Source of the DNA: Rhizophagus irregularis
Taxonomy: Eukaryota > Glomeromycota > Glomeromycetes > Glomerales > Glomeraceae
NCBI RefSeq assembly: GCF_026210795.1
Contig: NC_089457.1
Coordinates: 1,922,001 to 1,986,000 of the forward strand
Length of the DNA stretch: 64,000 bases
Direction of reading: 5' to 3'
This document shows positions 36,857-48,660 of the stretch, in pieces. The position numbers and the translations under genes were made by a program. The notes under the pieces are model-generated. The model made no database searches and had not been told where the DNA came from. It worked only from the letters and a program-made list of their open reading frames with translations. Numbering within the stretch: the stretch's first letter is position 1; every line of letters starts with the position of its first letter.

Positions 36857-38347
36857 ATGGCAGAAAATTCATGTCGTCGACGTAAGAAGCAAACTCAAGA
36901 TAACAATATTCTAGTATTTTTAACGCCACCTCCATTATCTGATATTACGCGTCAAATCAACAATGCGAATTGCAGGCTTGAAACTTCAGAACCTGTTACC
37001 CCGACTCCAGGTGTACCACCCAAGAAAAGAATAAAATGTGATAATTTACAAAATGATTCCCAACCTGATTTTTTCGCGAATATACCAGATAATATTCCAG
37101 TTTCAACATCTTCGCGTCTAATTAAGGACACCGATTTGTATTATGGGTTAAGTTTGCAGAATGCATTATTTCAAAGGGAAATTTGGGGATCTACTATTAT
37201 GGGTGGTTCAACTATGGCTTCAAGGAGATGGAATGTTTCGACGCGTTTTTTTATAAAAGATTTTAAAACCACGGATAATAATGTGTTTAGATTTCTTGGT
37301 GATCGAAATTTCGTCGCGCCATTTGTTTGTTCTTTCAGTCATGTGGCTTGTAACGGAAAGCTTTTAGCCGCAGCAGATGAAGAAGGAATGGTGGGATTTA
37401 TTGATGCTAGATATGACAATACCATTGAGCTTGAGCGGGTTCGTAATGAATTTCGTGCACACGATAATGCCGTTTTTGATGTTGTGTGGAGTCACGATGA
37501 CTGTTCGATGGTTACTGCTTCCGGTGACCAAACTGCAAAACTATGGGATGTGGAATTACAACAATGCAAGTCAACATTTGGAGGACATACTTGTAGTGTT
37601 AAATCTGTCAATTTTAATCCTTTAAATCCAAATTTGTGGGTAACTTCTTCAAGAGACGGAAATATATTTATCTGGGATACCCGGTTAATTGGAATGTGTT
37701 CTGAAGCTTTTAAGCCAATTATTAGCATTCGCAATGCACATTCGCATGGCATCTCAAAGAAGAGATCAAAAAAAAGTAGTCAACTTCCTCCAGTTAGGAG
37801 CAAACCAACCAGCAGTGTAACGGGAGTACAATTTTTATTGAATCAAGATTTATTATTGGCATCCTCTGGGGCAAGTGATAGTATCATCAAATATTGGGAC
37901 CTACGAAATCAAGACGCATCAAGTAATCCAACGCCAGTTCAAACATCTGTTAACGGTTCATTGGCCAAACGACCCCATGGTATATCAGATTTGATTTTGG
38001 ATAAAAGTGGTACTCGTTTATACGCCAATAGTACGGATAACTATGTTTATATGTATGATGCTGCTAATCTGGGAGCTCCTATTGGTTATTTTACAAGTCA
38101 AACTTACAGATGTTCTACATTCTATATTCGATTGGCTTGTTCACCTGATGGTCGTTATATTGCGAGTGGATCAAGTGATAAATCTATTTATATTTGGGAG
38201 GTTGATTTTCCTGGTGCTGAACCAGTTGTTTTGAAAGCTCATGAGAGTGAAGTTACAAGTTTAAGTTGGTCAAAAGATATTGAAACAATCGCTTCCTGTT
38301 CCGATGATACAACTCTGCGTATTTGGCGAATTGGTGGATCAAGTTAA
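36857..38347 (+). CDS. cdt2: Cdt2/DTL, WD40 substrate receptor of CRL4 ubiquitin ligase
   Basis: Cdt2 recruits PCNA-bound substrates such as Cdt1 to Cul4-Ddb1 for destruction in S phase. A single exon encodes 496 residues. The wording tracks human DTL: LAAADEEGMVGFIDARY, AHDNAVFDVVWSHDD, TASGDQTAKLWDVE, GHTCSVKSVNFNP, RDGNIFIWDTR, then SDSIIKYWDLR, LYANSTDNYVYMYD, STFYIRLACSPDGRYIASGS and CSDDTTLRIWRI. Two WDxR boxes (IWDTR, YWDLR) are the Ddb1-contact signature. The N terminus carries a basic patch (CRRRKKQ) and TPxP sites. The protein stops right after the last blade, without the long metazoan C-terminal tail. It is intronless, unlike its neighbours. Confidence 0.93.
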   Translation: MAENSCRRRKKQTQDNNILVFLTPPPLSDITRQINNANCRLETSEPVTPTPGVPPKKRIKCDNLQNDSQPDFFANIPDNIPVSTSSRLIKDTDLYYGLSLQNALFQREIWGSTIMGGSTMASRRWNVSTRFFIKDFKTTDNNVFRFLGDRNFVAPFVCSFSHVACNGKLLAAADEEGMVGFIDARYDNTIELERVRNEFRAHDNAVFDVVWSHDDCSMVTASGDQTAKLWDVELQQCKSTFGGHTCSVKSVNFNPLNPNLWVTSSRDGNIFIWDTRLIGMCSEAFKPIISIRNAHSHGISKKRSKKSSQLPPVRSKPTSSVTGVQFLLNQDLLLASSGASDSIIKYWDLRNQDASSNPTPVQTSVNGSLAKRPHGISDLILDKSGTRLYANSTDNYVYMYDAANLGAPIGYFTSQTYRCSTFYIRLACSPDGRYIASGSSDKSIYIWEVDFPGAEPVVLKAHESEVTSLSWSKDIETIASCSDDTTLRIWRIGGSS

Positions 38348-38944
38348 GAATAAAAAATTTCATATAACAGGAATGACGCTGGATTATGAATTAATAAAAA
38401 TGAAACTTATGTATTACTTATTTGTAAGCACCAATTAACATTGAAATAATGTATCGTGTGCATAAATTAAAATGCATATGTATATTTTTTTCTTATAAAA
38501 TCAACTTGAAAATAAATAATATAATATATAACAAAAAAAAATATATATAAATATGTAAAAAAAAATAATATATATATAAAATGATACTGGATATCAAATA
38601 AATTGTTAATAAGCAAATAAAATAAATAAAATAAAGCCTATAACTGTAAACAACCAAAAAGTCGCAAAACCTAAAATATAATAAAAACAATTGTTAGGAC
38701 AGAAACCAGTTCCGATTAATTTTTGTTGCCTTTCTAGGCTTTACAGGCTTTGACCCATTTTTTCCCTAATTTTCCTTACCCTCGTGAATACATTTTAAGT
38801 GAAATAATAAATAAATAAAATAAATAATAAAATAATAATCATAGTAATGAAATAATTCATTCTTCAAATTTTATCCTAAAAAAAAAGAAATAATAAATGT
38901 TCTAACAAACTAATAAAGAGTATATAAATATGTATAATTTTTTA
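38348..38944. other. Convergent intergenic region cdt2/lrg1
   Basis: Very AT-rich, with several ATAAATAAA-type runs that could serve polyadenylation on either strand. No gene is seen. Confidence 0.5.
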
Positions 38945-41900
38945 TCAAGATGCTCGTTGTTCAACTGGAATTGAATTTTCATTATTAACAATTGATGATG
39001 ATGATGATGAAGCTGGATATATATTAGTAGAATTAGGATTTTGATTTTCACTGTTTCCTTGCTCAATATATGTCTGATGTTGTGGGTTATTATGACGTAC
39101 GACTTGTACTTCTCCATTACCAGAACTTGGTCCTTCGCCATTATTGTTTGAATTATCTTTTTTTGAAGAAACAAATTTTTCACACCGTCTTAATATATCT
39201 TTTGTAGTTAACCCTTCAGGATTACTGAATAGATCTTGATCGTGTAAAATTGCTGCTAAATCTTCTGGGACCTATATTTTTTTAAACATATGTTAAATTT
39301 TTTTTATTCATAAACGTATAATATTTTGAAATTTCTAGCTTACCACCCAGAAATCATCTTGATAATTAAGTAAACTATGTACAGCCTCAATAGCTAAAAA
39401 TGAATCATCTTTAGTTGGATCTTTTGATTTAGAATATAGTATATTTGGTGTAATTACTGTGGCGAGATTATGCAAATCCATCTTGCTTCCTGTTTCCTCA
39501 TCTACGTGAGAAAACGAAGCTACCCATTTGAAGAATATAAAGAGAACTTCCATAGTATCACGATTAATTTTCGGTAAAAGGCAACACGTAAGATGTAAAA
39601 TCTTTTTACGATCTGCTTCATTTACAAGCTCTACATTTATAAATTGTATAAAATTAGAATCGACAAACCATGTAAATTAAAAATACTTTAAATATTGCAG
39701 ATAATTACTTTGTGAGGTTATAAAAAGTCTATGTAATTTAAAGGTGAGTAACGGATCAGGAAGATCACGTAAAAATTTTTTCATCAACGCAGCCACCTGT
39801 ACAGGATTATCCTCGGAAAGGTTTACCGCTGAGGGGTTCTTATCTATCGCTTCGCTAAGATCTTTTAATCGTCGAATATTACCATTTTTACGGAATATAC
39901 CTTCAACTGACATATCTAACAATATTATAGAAAAATGTCAACAAAATAATAAAAATAAATAGAACATCAACACAAGTAATTATATTATACCCATTGTTTT
40001 CATGGCAGATATACTATCGTCGACAAAGCTAGGAATCCTTATACGACCAGGGCCAGCACTTAACACAGAATCAATACCATATCTTTCGACAAGAACTTCA
40101 AGAGGTACACCGAATGTGCCTATAAAATATAGATGATATAACATGAATTATTTGTACATTATAATTTGTTCTATTAAATTATAAAATATTAATATGAATC
40201 AGACCTTTTTTCTTTATAGGTTTTTTCTCTGTCGGCTTAATCGATGTAACAAATTTTGTCCATAATGTAGCTTTTTTTGATCCAATCAGATCTAACAGCT
40301 CTTCTAACGTAAAATGCTCCTTCAAAAGCTGTTCCATTGCAAGGACAGCTACATGTTTAACAATAAAGTATTCTAAAGCAGAAAGCTCAGATAAATAACA
40401 CTTTGAACGTGATTTGCGTCTTGACGTTTTATTTGATTTGTCTTCAGGAACATTTTTTTCCATTTCCGCTGCGGCTATAGCAGAAATATCAGCTAATGTA
40501 ATAGCTTCATTTTGTGAATCAAATTTTATCATATTTTCTTGTGATTGCGACTCATATGCTTGATCCTGTACGATTCTAACATGGTGTTGTGAAGGAGCTC
40601 TTGCTAATTTGTCCTTCTCATTAGGTACCGAACTCGTTGTGGGCTCCGATTCTTGTTCTATTATTCTGGATCGTGTTGCAAATCTTGCCGAATTAGATAA
40701 TTTAGTATCCATGTGAACGGACTTCATACGTTTTATATCAGTTCTATTACGAGCTTCATAACTATCCCCACTGGAATAAGATTTCGATCTAGAATCTTTA
40801 CGAATAAGTCCAGGTTCCGATTTCTGCTCTTTACGCCCACGTTCAACTTCGATATCCGATTGACTTTGACCCTCATCTTTTAATAAACATAAACATGAAG
40901 ATATTAATAAGGAATATTTATCATAAAATATTTTCACCCAATATTTTCAACCGATAAAATTACCTTTTCTCCTGAGTAAATTATATAAGCGCGATAGTGC
41001 CACACGTAACAAATATGTATACTGTTCCAACTGAGTTACATACTGGAATCCTAATGCTGATTGTTCATTTGTGTCATTTGGACAAAATGCCATCTCCGTT
41101 ATCTGATTAAAAGATGCATCCTTATATATTGTTCGCAATTCACGAGAACATCCAGAACATCTCAAACAACCAATGTGCCATCGATATTGTCCATATTTGT
41201 AACACTCCTCTTCAACCGTAATGCGACATGCATGACACGAATCTGACGTAACCTCACTATCACTATCTATATTCGTGTCTTTATCTAGTTGACTACCTTT
41301 TTTTGTAAGTTCGACAAGTTTACCTAAGAATTGTCCTATTGCCCTAGTATTGTCAAAATCTCTTTCCTTAAGGTAATTAGAATTTCATCAATAATAATTT
41401 ATTTTATTGGATAAATAAGTATTTAGTAAAAATATATAATTACCAATTTCAATGCACCTGTAAGCGCGATCCTAATCAATACTTTTAGGTAGTGTGCTAA
41501 CCCTGTCACTAAAGATAAGAGTTCCTGTGTTATACCCATTTGTCTAACATCTGTTTCCTTTGAATGCGATAATAGGGAGAAAAAATTAACTATTTTTTTA
41601 CAAAGCATTTTTGCTTCCCTATTGTGTTGAAGACCTAATATTATAAATCGAGAAAACTAAATGTTACCAATAATAGAGAATACAAAACATTATTTCGAAT
41701 TAAAACTAACCTTGACCGCTTGTTTGTACTAATTGATTTTCTAAATCATCAATAGCAGAAAATAATATTTCAACATGACTTATAAATTTTTCAGCCATTC
41801 TTACACCATCAAAATAAGATCCGTTTGACACATGTAAAAGCATATCCGAAATACACGCTGCCGACATTTCTTCAAATGTAGAAAGCACTGTCCATATATT

Positions 41901-42919
41901 ATAAACTTTTTCTTCCATGGCTTTTTGCTTGTTTTTAAGTTCTTCGGGCGACGTAGCCTCTTGTTCTGGTTAAAATTCATAAAGTTAAAAATTTACGTTA
42001 TAATGATTATATCAAAATAATATAATAATGATAGTAGTCATAATTGAATATAAAATAAACAAAATATGTATGTATGTATACTCAAAGATTAAGCTATTAC
42101 CATTTTCCAAACCTTGTTTATCATCTGGATGGTTCGACAATTTTACATTCCAAAACTAACCAAAATTTTGTTAATAATACGAGTTAGTCGTAAGTTAACA
42201 TATATATGTAACTAATTCATAAAAAAAAAAAAATACCGCGGTAATTTTTTCCCGGGTAATAAAACAAACATGGGTTTGTAGATAGAAATCCGGCATACCT
42301 TATGGATCATATAACATTCGGGATGCCAATGTTCGTCAATACTATTTCGATTAATTTCTACAAATTGTTTTAGAATAGCAGTTTGGCAACCCGCACATTT
42401 GACCGCAAATCGAGTAGAGTAATGGTAATGGCAGTAAACCTGGCCGTCATGTTCATAATACGAATCTTGAGGGCCGAACACTGTAGGACAAGCAGAACAG
42501 GTAAAGTGTTCAATGTGATACTTCTTATCAAGAGCGGTAATATAAGATCCTCGAAGAGCACCACCGCACTTTTCACAGATGAGATTTAGCCGTCGAAAAT
42601 AGTCTCGTTCACATAAAGGGTATTGTTTTCCATCTGGACCTTCTATCGGAAAGAATTTAGCGGCAACAATAGTTCCACACTATATTAAAATAATAATTCA
42701 AACCAGTTACAATAAGTAATTATCGTAAATTTAAGGGATTTCAAAAATTTTCATAATACGATGATTAGTTACCTGACATTTGAAGCAATCTAAATGGTAT
42801 GTCCCTCCCAAAGCCCGTACAAATTGTCCAACTATTAAGAGTCCACATTTCGCACATGTTGTAAAGTTTTGTTTAGTGGTATTGGCTTCTTCTGGAACTA
42901 CCTCACTACGATCCGCCAT
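38945..42919 (-). CDS. lrg1: LIM-domain Rho GTPase-activating protein (Lrg1-like)
   Basis: Rho1-directed GAP that limits cell-wall synthesis and polarity signalling in fungi. From the start at 42919: LIM 1 (CAKCGLLIVGQFVRALGGTY, HLDCFKC), LIM 2 (CEKCGGALRGSYITALDKKY, HIEHFTCSAC), and LIM 3 (CAGCQTAILKQFVEINR, HWHPECYMIHKFW). A long helical middle follows, then a fourth Cys/His module (CHACRITVEEECYKYGQYRW). A Ser/Arg-rich linker (40179-40860) precedes the RhoGAP domain. That domain opens GTFGVPLEVLVERYGI, has the arginine finger in VEGIFRKNGN, then MKKFLRDLPDPLLTF and NLATVITPNIL. The C terminus is Asn/Ser-rich and ends PVEQRAS. About a dozen exons; domain order matches yeast Lrg1. Not every internal boundary was fixed. 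Confidence 0.9.
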
Positions 42920-43722
42920 TACTTGAAATCGAAGCGAATTAAAACAGTCGAATAGTAATATCGAATGCTTAGTCGTTACAGATGGCCACTATGTTTCGTC
43001 AATTTGTACAATTTGTAGAGAAGTTTGGAAAAGTGGAATACAAAAGGTCTAAACCATTAACGCAATAAGTTCAAGTGAAAGATCGCAAATTAAACTCGGT
43101 CTATTATAATAAAAGTGTGAATTAAAAAAAAAAATTTTGTTTGAAGTTTTTCCAAGTGGTTCGCTTCGCCCCTTTGGCAATTTTTGGTAAAATACAAGAA
43201 CTAGCCACATTTGTCATCTCTTAATTTAGTAGATGACGTGCAATAAATAATTGCTATTTTTAGTATCAATTCTTTAATCGGAGAAAAAATAGATTAAAAG
43301 CATTTGGAGATTTGCAATTGTTCAAATTTCAGTTTCGTTACACAATAAATCTTATATTTACTAGAGTGTGACACATATAGAATGGAATAAAACGATTCGT
43401 TTACTATTATTACTAATGTAATGATTAATGCAAAAAATACAAAAGCAATGATATGGATATGTACTTAATGTTTTTGTTTTGTATATACACAAAATGATTA
43501 TTCCATTCTCTCAATTTGTACTGATCAAAAATAAACTAAACTTGGCTTGGATCCTCAGATTTTCAAAGGTAGTGGTATAATGCGCCACAAGTGATTACCG
43601 TATTTTTGAGTAACAATTAATTGCGTGGCTTGATAAATATTAAAAGCTAATTATAATCTTGAAATTCTCATTCTCATGAAGTTTTTACTATTATTTATTC
43701 AAGGCAATACAATTTTAGTACT
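42920..43722. promoter_or_regulatory. Divergent promoter region lrg1/FBXO9
   Basis: About 800 bases between two start codons facing away from each other. Nothing beyond AT-rich spacer and a few short T tracts is recognised. Confidence 0.45.
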
Positions 43723-45367
43723 ATGAAGGCAGAATCTAGCGGTACGAGTGAGCTCGAAAACTTTAGGGAACAATGGAAAGCTGAAATTTCAAGGCAACAT
43801 AAAAAAGATTCTCACTCGAAATCTCCTGCAACTAGCGCGAATATATCCAACGCTTCGGTTGACGTCAAAAAGTCATTGGAACTTTCGGAGGAATCTATTG
43901 AAATTGAAGTGCCGAGTACGTTTGAATTAACCAATACTAATTCAGATTCAACCGATCCAGAAACAATAAGCCATAAAGCCTTGGAGATTTATGTAAAAGC
44001 CGTTACAAAGGAAAGAGAAGGAAATTTAAGCGAAGGTTGATTATTTTTTGTACAGAATTTGCAGAATTTATATAGTAGATTATAATCGTTCTTACAAGAT
44101 TTTTAATTTTTAAAGCTCTTAAATATTATCGTCAAGCCTTGAAACTCGATCCTACTACAGAGCATTCCTACAGGAAGCAACTCTATAATGTAGTTAACGG
44201 TAAAACAATAGATCAAGATTCAGAATCATTCAATTTTTTTACCAAACATTTGGAAGAGGTGCCACAATTTCCTTACATTTTTATTGGAGAAGATTATGAA
44301 AAAGGCAATAAATCTTTAGAACAACAAATAAAAGATGATAATAGTATTTTTAATTTAATAAATAGTTTTCGAGATTTGCAACTTGATTTGTTACCATTGA
44401 AGCCCAATAAAGAAGTTTATATTGCCAAACTTCCTAATGAATTAATAGTTTGCATCCTTCACCAGTTAATTATTAGAGGAGATGTGACCTCACTTGAGAG
44501 GTTTGCCTTAACTTGTAAGAAATTCTTTCTCTTGTCCAGAGAGATTTCATTGTGGCGTTATTTGTGTGAAAAGGCATATCGAGATAATAGTTTGCCACTT
44601 GCTGTTTCTAATGTTTTAATCGAAGAGTATGTTAAATTATATTATCATAGTGACTGGAAAAGGATGTATATTGAAAGGTAAATAATAAGTCTAATTATTA
44701 AATTTTACAAAGTATTTATTAAATTTATTTATTATTAATTTTTTTTTTTATCAGGCCACGTATACGACTGGATGGTGTTTTTATATCTACATGCAATTAT
44801 TTAAGGTAAAAAAAAACTGGTTCAAATAATAATAATAATAATTCGCGTAATTTTAATTTCGACGCTTATTAATTAGACCTGGTTCAGCAGAAAATACATG
44901 GAACCAGCCCATTCATCTTGTTACATATTATCGATATATTCGTTTTTATTCTGATGGCACTTGTGTTGCTTTATTGACGACAAATGAACCTATAAATGTT
45001 GTAAAAAACTTTGGATGCGATTATAAGTCTAAAAGTTTTATGAACGGTAAATGGGAATTAAGTGATAATCATATTTTAATGATTCAAGCGAAAGATCCTG
45101 ATTTACGCAAATTTACCTTCCATTTGATTTTTGATTTGAAATCAACTCATCGAGGAAGACATAATAAACTTACATGGATTGGTATGCTTATAAAAAAATT
45201 AAAAAAATTGCAATATTTGTCACAAATTTTATTAATCCTTTCATAATTGAAAAATTCTATTTGGTATAGAATATTATAGTATAAATAATTTCACTGATGA
45301 AAGAACTGATATATCTCTAAAAAATGAAAAATCTTATTTTTTCAGTAAGGTAAGAAAGTCGCTTTGA
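43723..45367 (+). CDS. F-box protein of the FBXO9/Hrt3 family
   Basis: SCF ubiquitin-ligase substrate adaptor. Five exons (43723-44035, 44116-44677, 44755-44805, 44877-45181, 45270-45367) give 442 residues. A charged N terminus is followed by a TPR/MIT-like helix pair (KALEIYVKAVTKEREGNLSE, ALKYYRQALKLDP). The F-box reads IAKLPNELIVCILHQLI, then ERFALTCKKFFLLSREISLW. The Hrt3/FBXO9 C-terminal domain follows: RPRIRLDGVFISTCNYLRPG, VTYYRYIRFYSDGTC, LLTTNEP and HNKLTWIEYYS. The domain order is exactly that of human FBXO9 and yeast Hrt3; fission yeast Pof7 is also in this family. Substrates cannot be inferred. Confidence 0.9.
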
Positions 45368-45696
45368 CTTTTTTTTTTTGCTGTGATCAAATTATTTAAA
45401 ATATTTAAATCATTAGGTGAAAAGTTATATTGTCGTGTGGTAATTCTGCGCAAAACCGTTCAGATTCTATTTTCTGTTTCACCGGTTAAATAAATTTTGG
45501 CAATAAGAAATACGTAAGCATTTATCCGATATTATATATAGGATTGCTAAAAATAAATATTAGACCTAAAACTGCACTTGAGTATTAGTTCTTTATGCAA
45601 AAAATATTTACGTCAGGAATTCAGATTTATTGAATTATTTTTATTTTGAGAATGAAGCAATGAATTCAAGAAACGAATGTCATGTTTAAAAACTAT
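45368..45696. other. Convergent 3' flanks FBXO9/aim41
   Basis: Short AT-rich gap between two converging coding regions. Nothing else is seen. Confidence 0.5.
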
Positions 45697-46403
45697 TTAT
45701 TTGTTCATATCAGATAAAACTTTCTTTACAGCGTCAGCCACAAGTTTCCTCGGAGCTTTACTACTATCAATTTTAATTTCTTTCATTATTCTACTAAAAT
45801 CTTTTGAACCTTTCAAACCACTAATATCAAATTTTTTTATGAATTTCTTGACTTCAATTTCAATTTCATTTTCTGACATTTGTTCTGGTAGATAAGAAAC
45901 TAATATATTTAATTCGCTTTGTTCATTTTCAACTAAATCGTTCCTTCCAGCTTGAGAAAATCGTGAAATTGATTCTTGTCGACGTTTTATCGCTCGATTT
46001 ATCGTTGCATATATTTCTTGATCGGTTGGAACTCCATCCGTCGTCGTTTGCGATGTTGATTTACTTGCATATGTAATATCACTAAGTATTCCCTAAAAAT
46101 CCATTCATCCATATAATGATAAATCATTTTAAATAGATGAAATTTTTATTATAATTAAATACTTACTCTAACAACATTTAATTTCAATTGATCTTTTCTT
46201 TTCATTCCATCTTTAATTTCACTTTTTAGCCTTGTAAAAAGGGAGAGTTTAGTTTCTTCAGAAATGCTAGTAGTCGAAAACCTACGCGTTGCATAAATTA
46301 TTGCCATTCTATAACGCGATTCGATTTTATTACATCTTCTCAAGATCATTGGTCGGAATAGATGCAATTGCGTTACAGAAAAATTAGAGCAATTCGAAAT
46401 CAT
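45697..46403 (-). CDS. aim41: Mitochondrial GatB/YqeY-domain protein (Aim41-like)
   Basis: Two exons (46403-46167 and 46092-45697) give 210 residues. The N terminus is Arg/Ser-rich and lacks acidic residues before FSTTSISEET, as expected of a mitochondrial targeting sequence. The YqeY domain follows: LFTRLKSEIKDGMKRKDQLK, LNVVRGILSDITYA, INRAIKRRQESISRFSQAGR, LVSYLPEQMSENEIE, and a C-terminal helix ending KVLSDMNK. Related to yeast Aim41 and bacterial YqeY, whose role is linked to tRNA-dependent amidotransferase by homology only. A CACGTG box lies 68 bases upstream. Confidence 0.87.
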
Positions 46404-46953
46404 TTTTTAATACTTGAAAAAATTTTTGCTAAAATTCCAAAAAAAATTTTTTTTTAGGATTATTTGAAATCACGTGGCTGAATAATTTTTTTAGGGATAC
46501 ACAATATTTTCCTGGCAGAAGTTTAAGGTTATTCATGCCCTTTTATGTTTAATTTTTGATTGGCTTGAGTCATTAGTAAAGAATCGTGTTTTCTAAATTA
46601 CATAAACTCCCTTGAGAAAATAGTAAATCAATTGATTAGGTAGTACAAGATTTTTGAAATTATTTTATTACATAAGTTAAAATTATAGATTTGTTTTACC
46701 TTAACCAAGTATAATTAAAGTTCAAAAATAAAGAATCTTGACATATTGAACTTCCAAAAAGTAATTTAAATACTAGTCAATACATTATTAATTAATTACA
46801 TATCAAAATTTTTGCATATTATATAATATTAGTAAGTTTTAAAAGTATTAATTCATTCCAGTATATGTATTGATCAATACTAGTTATAATTTGCAATATT
46901 AATATATTAATTAATACTTGTATAAACAGTTGGTATTAATTTTAATGTTAGTA
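46404..46953. promoter_or_regulatory. aim41 upstream region with CACGTG box
   Basis: An ATCACGTG site (CACGTG core at 46471-46476) lies 68-73 bases before the aim41 start. The rest is AT-rich and without a gene. Confidence 0.45.
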
Positions 46954-47459
46954 CAGTCGGACCTTGATGTACCGATATTCTATGTACTAATAATTGCCTC
47001 ATTTGCCTGTACTGATAAATTTTTGTTATTCCATTTCACAATTAATAAAAAAACCTCGTTGTACTGATATTATATATAATTTTGCGATGTAACATGTACC
47101 AATACTCACCCCTTGTCCCTTTATAGTAGTCTATAGTAAGGTATACCAATATTTTAGGTTATACTGATTTAATTCAGGGCACTATAAACTTGGCCTAAAT
47201 TAACAAGAGGATTTCCATCATTCCATTATAGTAATTAGATTTTTTAGCTCTTATTTCAACACAAAATGTGAACAACTTTTGTTTCATGAAATGTATGTTA
47301 ATGAAAAGCTATAATTTAATCTTTAAATAAACTCAGAATTTGCATAATGCCGCTAAGAATTAGACTTTAGCCTGCATTATGATTCACTATATAACAATAA
47401 TTCGATATAATAATATATTTTACCCAAACCAGTAGCATCAATATATCGAGGTCTGACTG
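46954..47459. mobile_element. pogo/Tc1-like MITE, 506 bp
   Basis: Begins CAGTCGGACCTTGATGTACC and ends ATATCGAGGTCTGACTG, flanked by TA on both sides. Same terminal pattern as the elements at 849, 1862, 17562 and 17778, but with an unrelated interior. Confidence 0.7.
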
Positions 47460-47505
47460 TAAATTGTTTAATATCATTATATTTTATGATCTAACTACTG
47501 AAGAT

Positions 47506-47980
47506 CACAGGTCGAAAAGTGAAAAATCAGGCATCAATCAGTCACCAATCAGGCAGTTTACTAACTTTTGATCCAGTGATCTGAAAAAGATGAAATATAG
47601 CTCATTGGAATCGTCTCAACGAGACGAATCTAATGGTAGTAAAATCGCATTTCTAGGATTAATACTTGATGAGAAATTAAGTAAAATATAAAAATAAAAA
47701 TGTATCATTTATATTTTATTTAATTTTTTATTAACTATTAATCCTAGAAATGTGATTTTACTACCATTAGATTCGTCTTGTTGAGACGATTCCAATGAGC
47801 TATATTTGATTCTTTTCTGATCACTGGATCAAAAGTTAGCAAACTGCTTTTTTGATTAATGACGGTATTTAAGCAAAATCGTCGGAATCACCATCGATCA
47901 CCATCAGTCACCAATCAGGTACCTGATTGGTGACCGATTGGTGACTGATTGATGCCTGATTTTTCACTTTTCGACCTGTG
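47506..47980. mobile_element. 475-bp palindromic (foldback) element
   Basis: The left arm CACAGGTCGAAAAGTGAAAA and the right arm TTTTCACTTTTCGACCTGTG are perfect reverse complements, and similarity extends through nearly the whole element. GAT flanks both ends (47503-47505, 47981-47983). CACAG-type termini with a 3-bp duplication would suit a CACTA-like origin, but this is tentative. Each arm contains the hairpin motif found in the 18-kb tandem repeats. Confidence 0.75.
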
Positions 47981-47983
47981 GAT

Positions 47984-48646
47984 CTTACTGTTGGTAAATA
48001 AGTAAAGAAAGTAGTAATAGTTCTTTTTCTGTATTCTATTGTCTACTTGAATAATTGGTTATTTAAAGTATTTCCATTCTTCTTTTAGTTTAATTTTTTG
48101 GTCATAAAATTTTTTTTTTATTTTTTTTAAAAGATTTGGCTTTAATTTCAAAAAACTGAAATTCAATATCAAAATTTTAAAAAAAATTTTTTTTACCAAA
48201 TTAATATTAATATATAAAATCTTCTTATTTTTTTGTAAATTTCAAATTTACTAAAATATATATTAAATTTAACAATAGGTATTATAAAACTTTGTTTTTT
48301 TTAATATTTTTTGAAAAAATATTTATAATTATTCTTTTATTTTCTTTTTATAAATTTTAAAAATTAAAACATTAAAATATATAATGAATTTTACAATAAA
48401 TATTGTGAAATTTTTTATTATTTTTAATCAAAATTAACAATTATGTAATTTTGTTTCAATTTTTTAAACTAATTCTATATTATGTGATCTGAAATTCAAC
48501 TAATAAAAAACCAGAATTTCTTATATAAGATATTAATAAAATGTAATTTTTGAAAATTTTTTATTACAAACAAAATAAAATATAAAAAAAAAAGTAGATT
48601 TTAGCAATAAAATCATAACTACCATTTGATGCGTCTTAATAAAAAA
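47984..48646. other. AT-rich stretch without a gene
   Basis: Low-complexity A/T runs. Near its end (48611-48640) is a decayed copy of the ACCATTAGATTCGTCTT-type flank also seen in the palindromic element. Confidence 0.45.
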
Positions 48647-48660
48647 AATCTGATAAAAAT

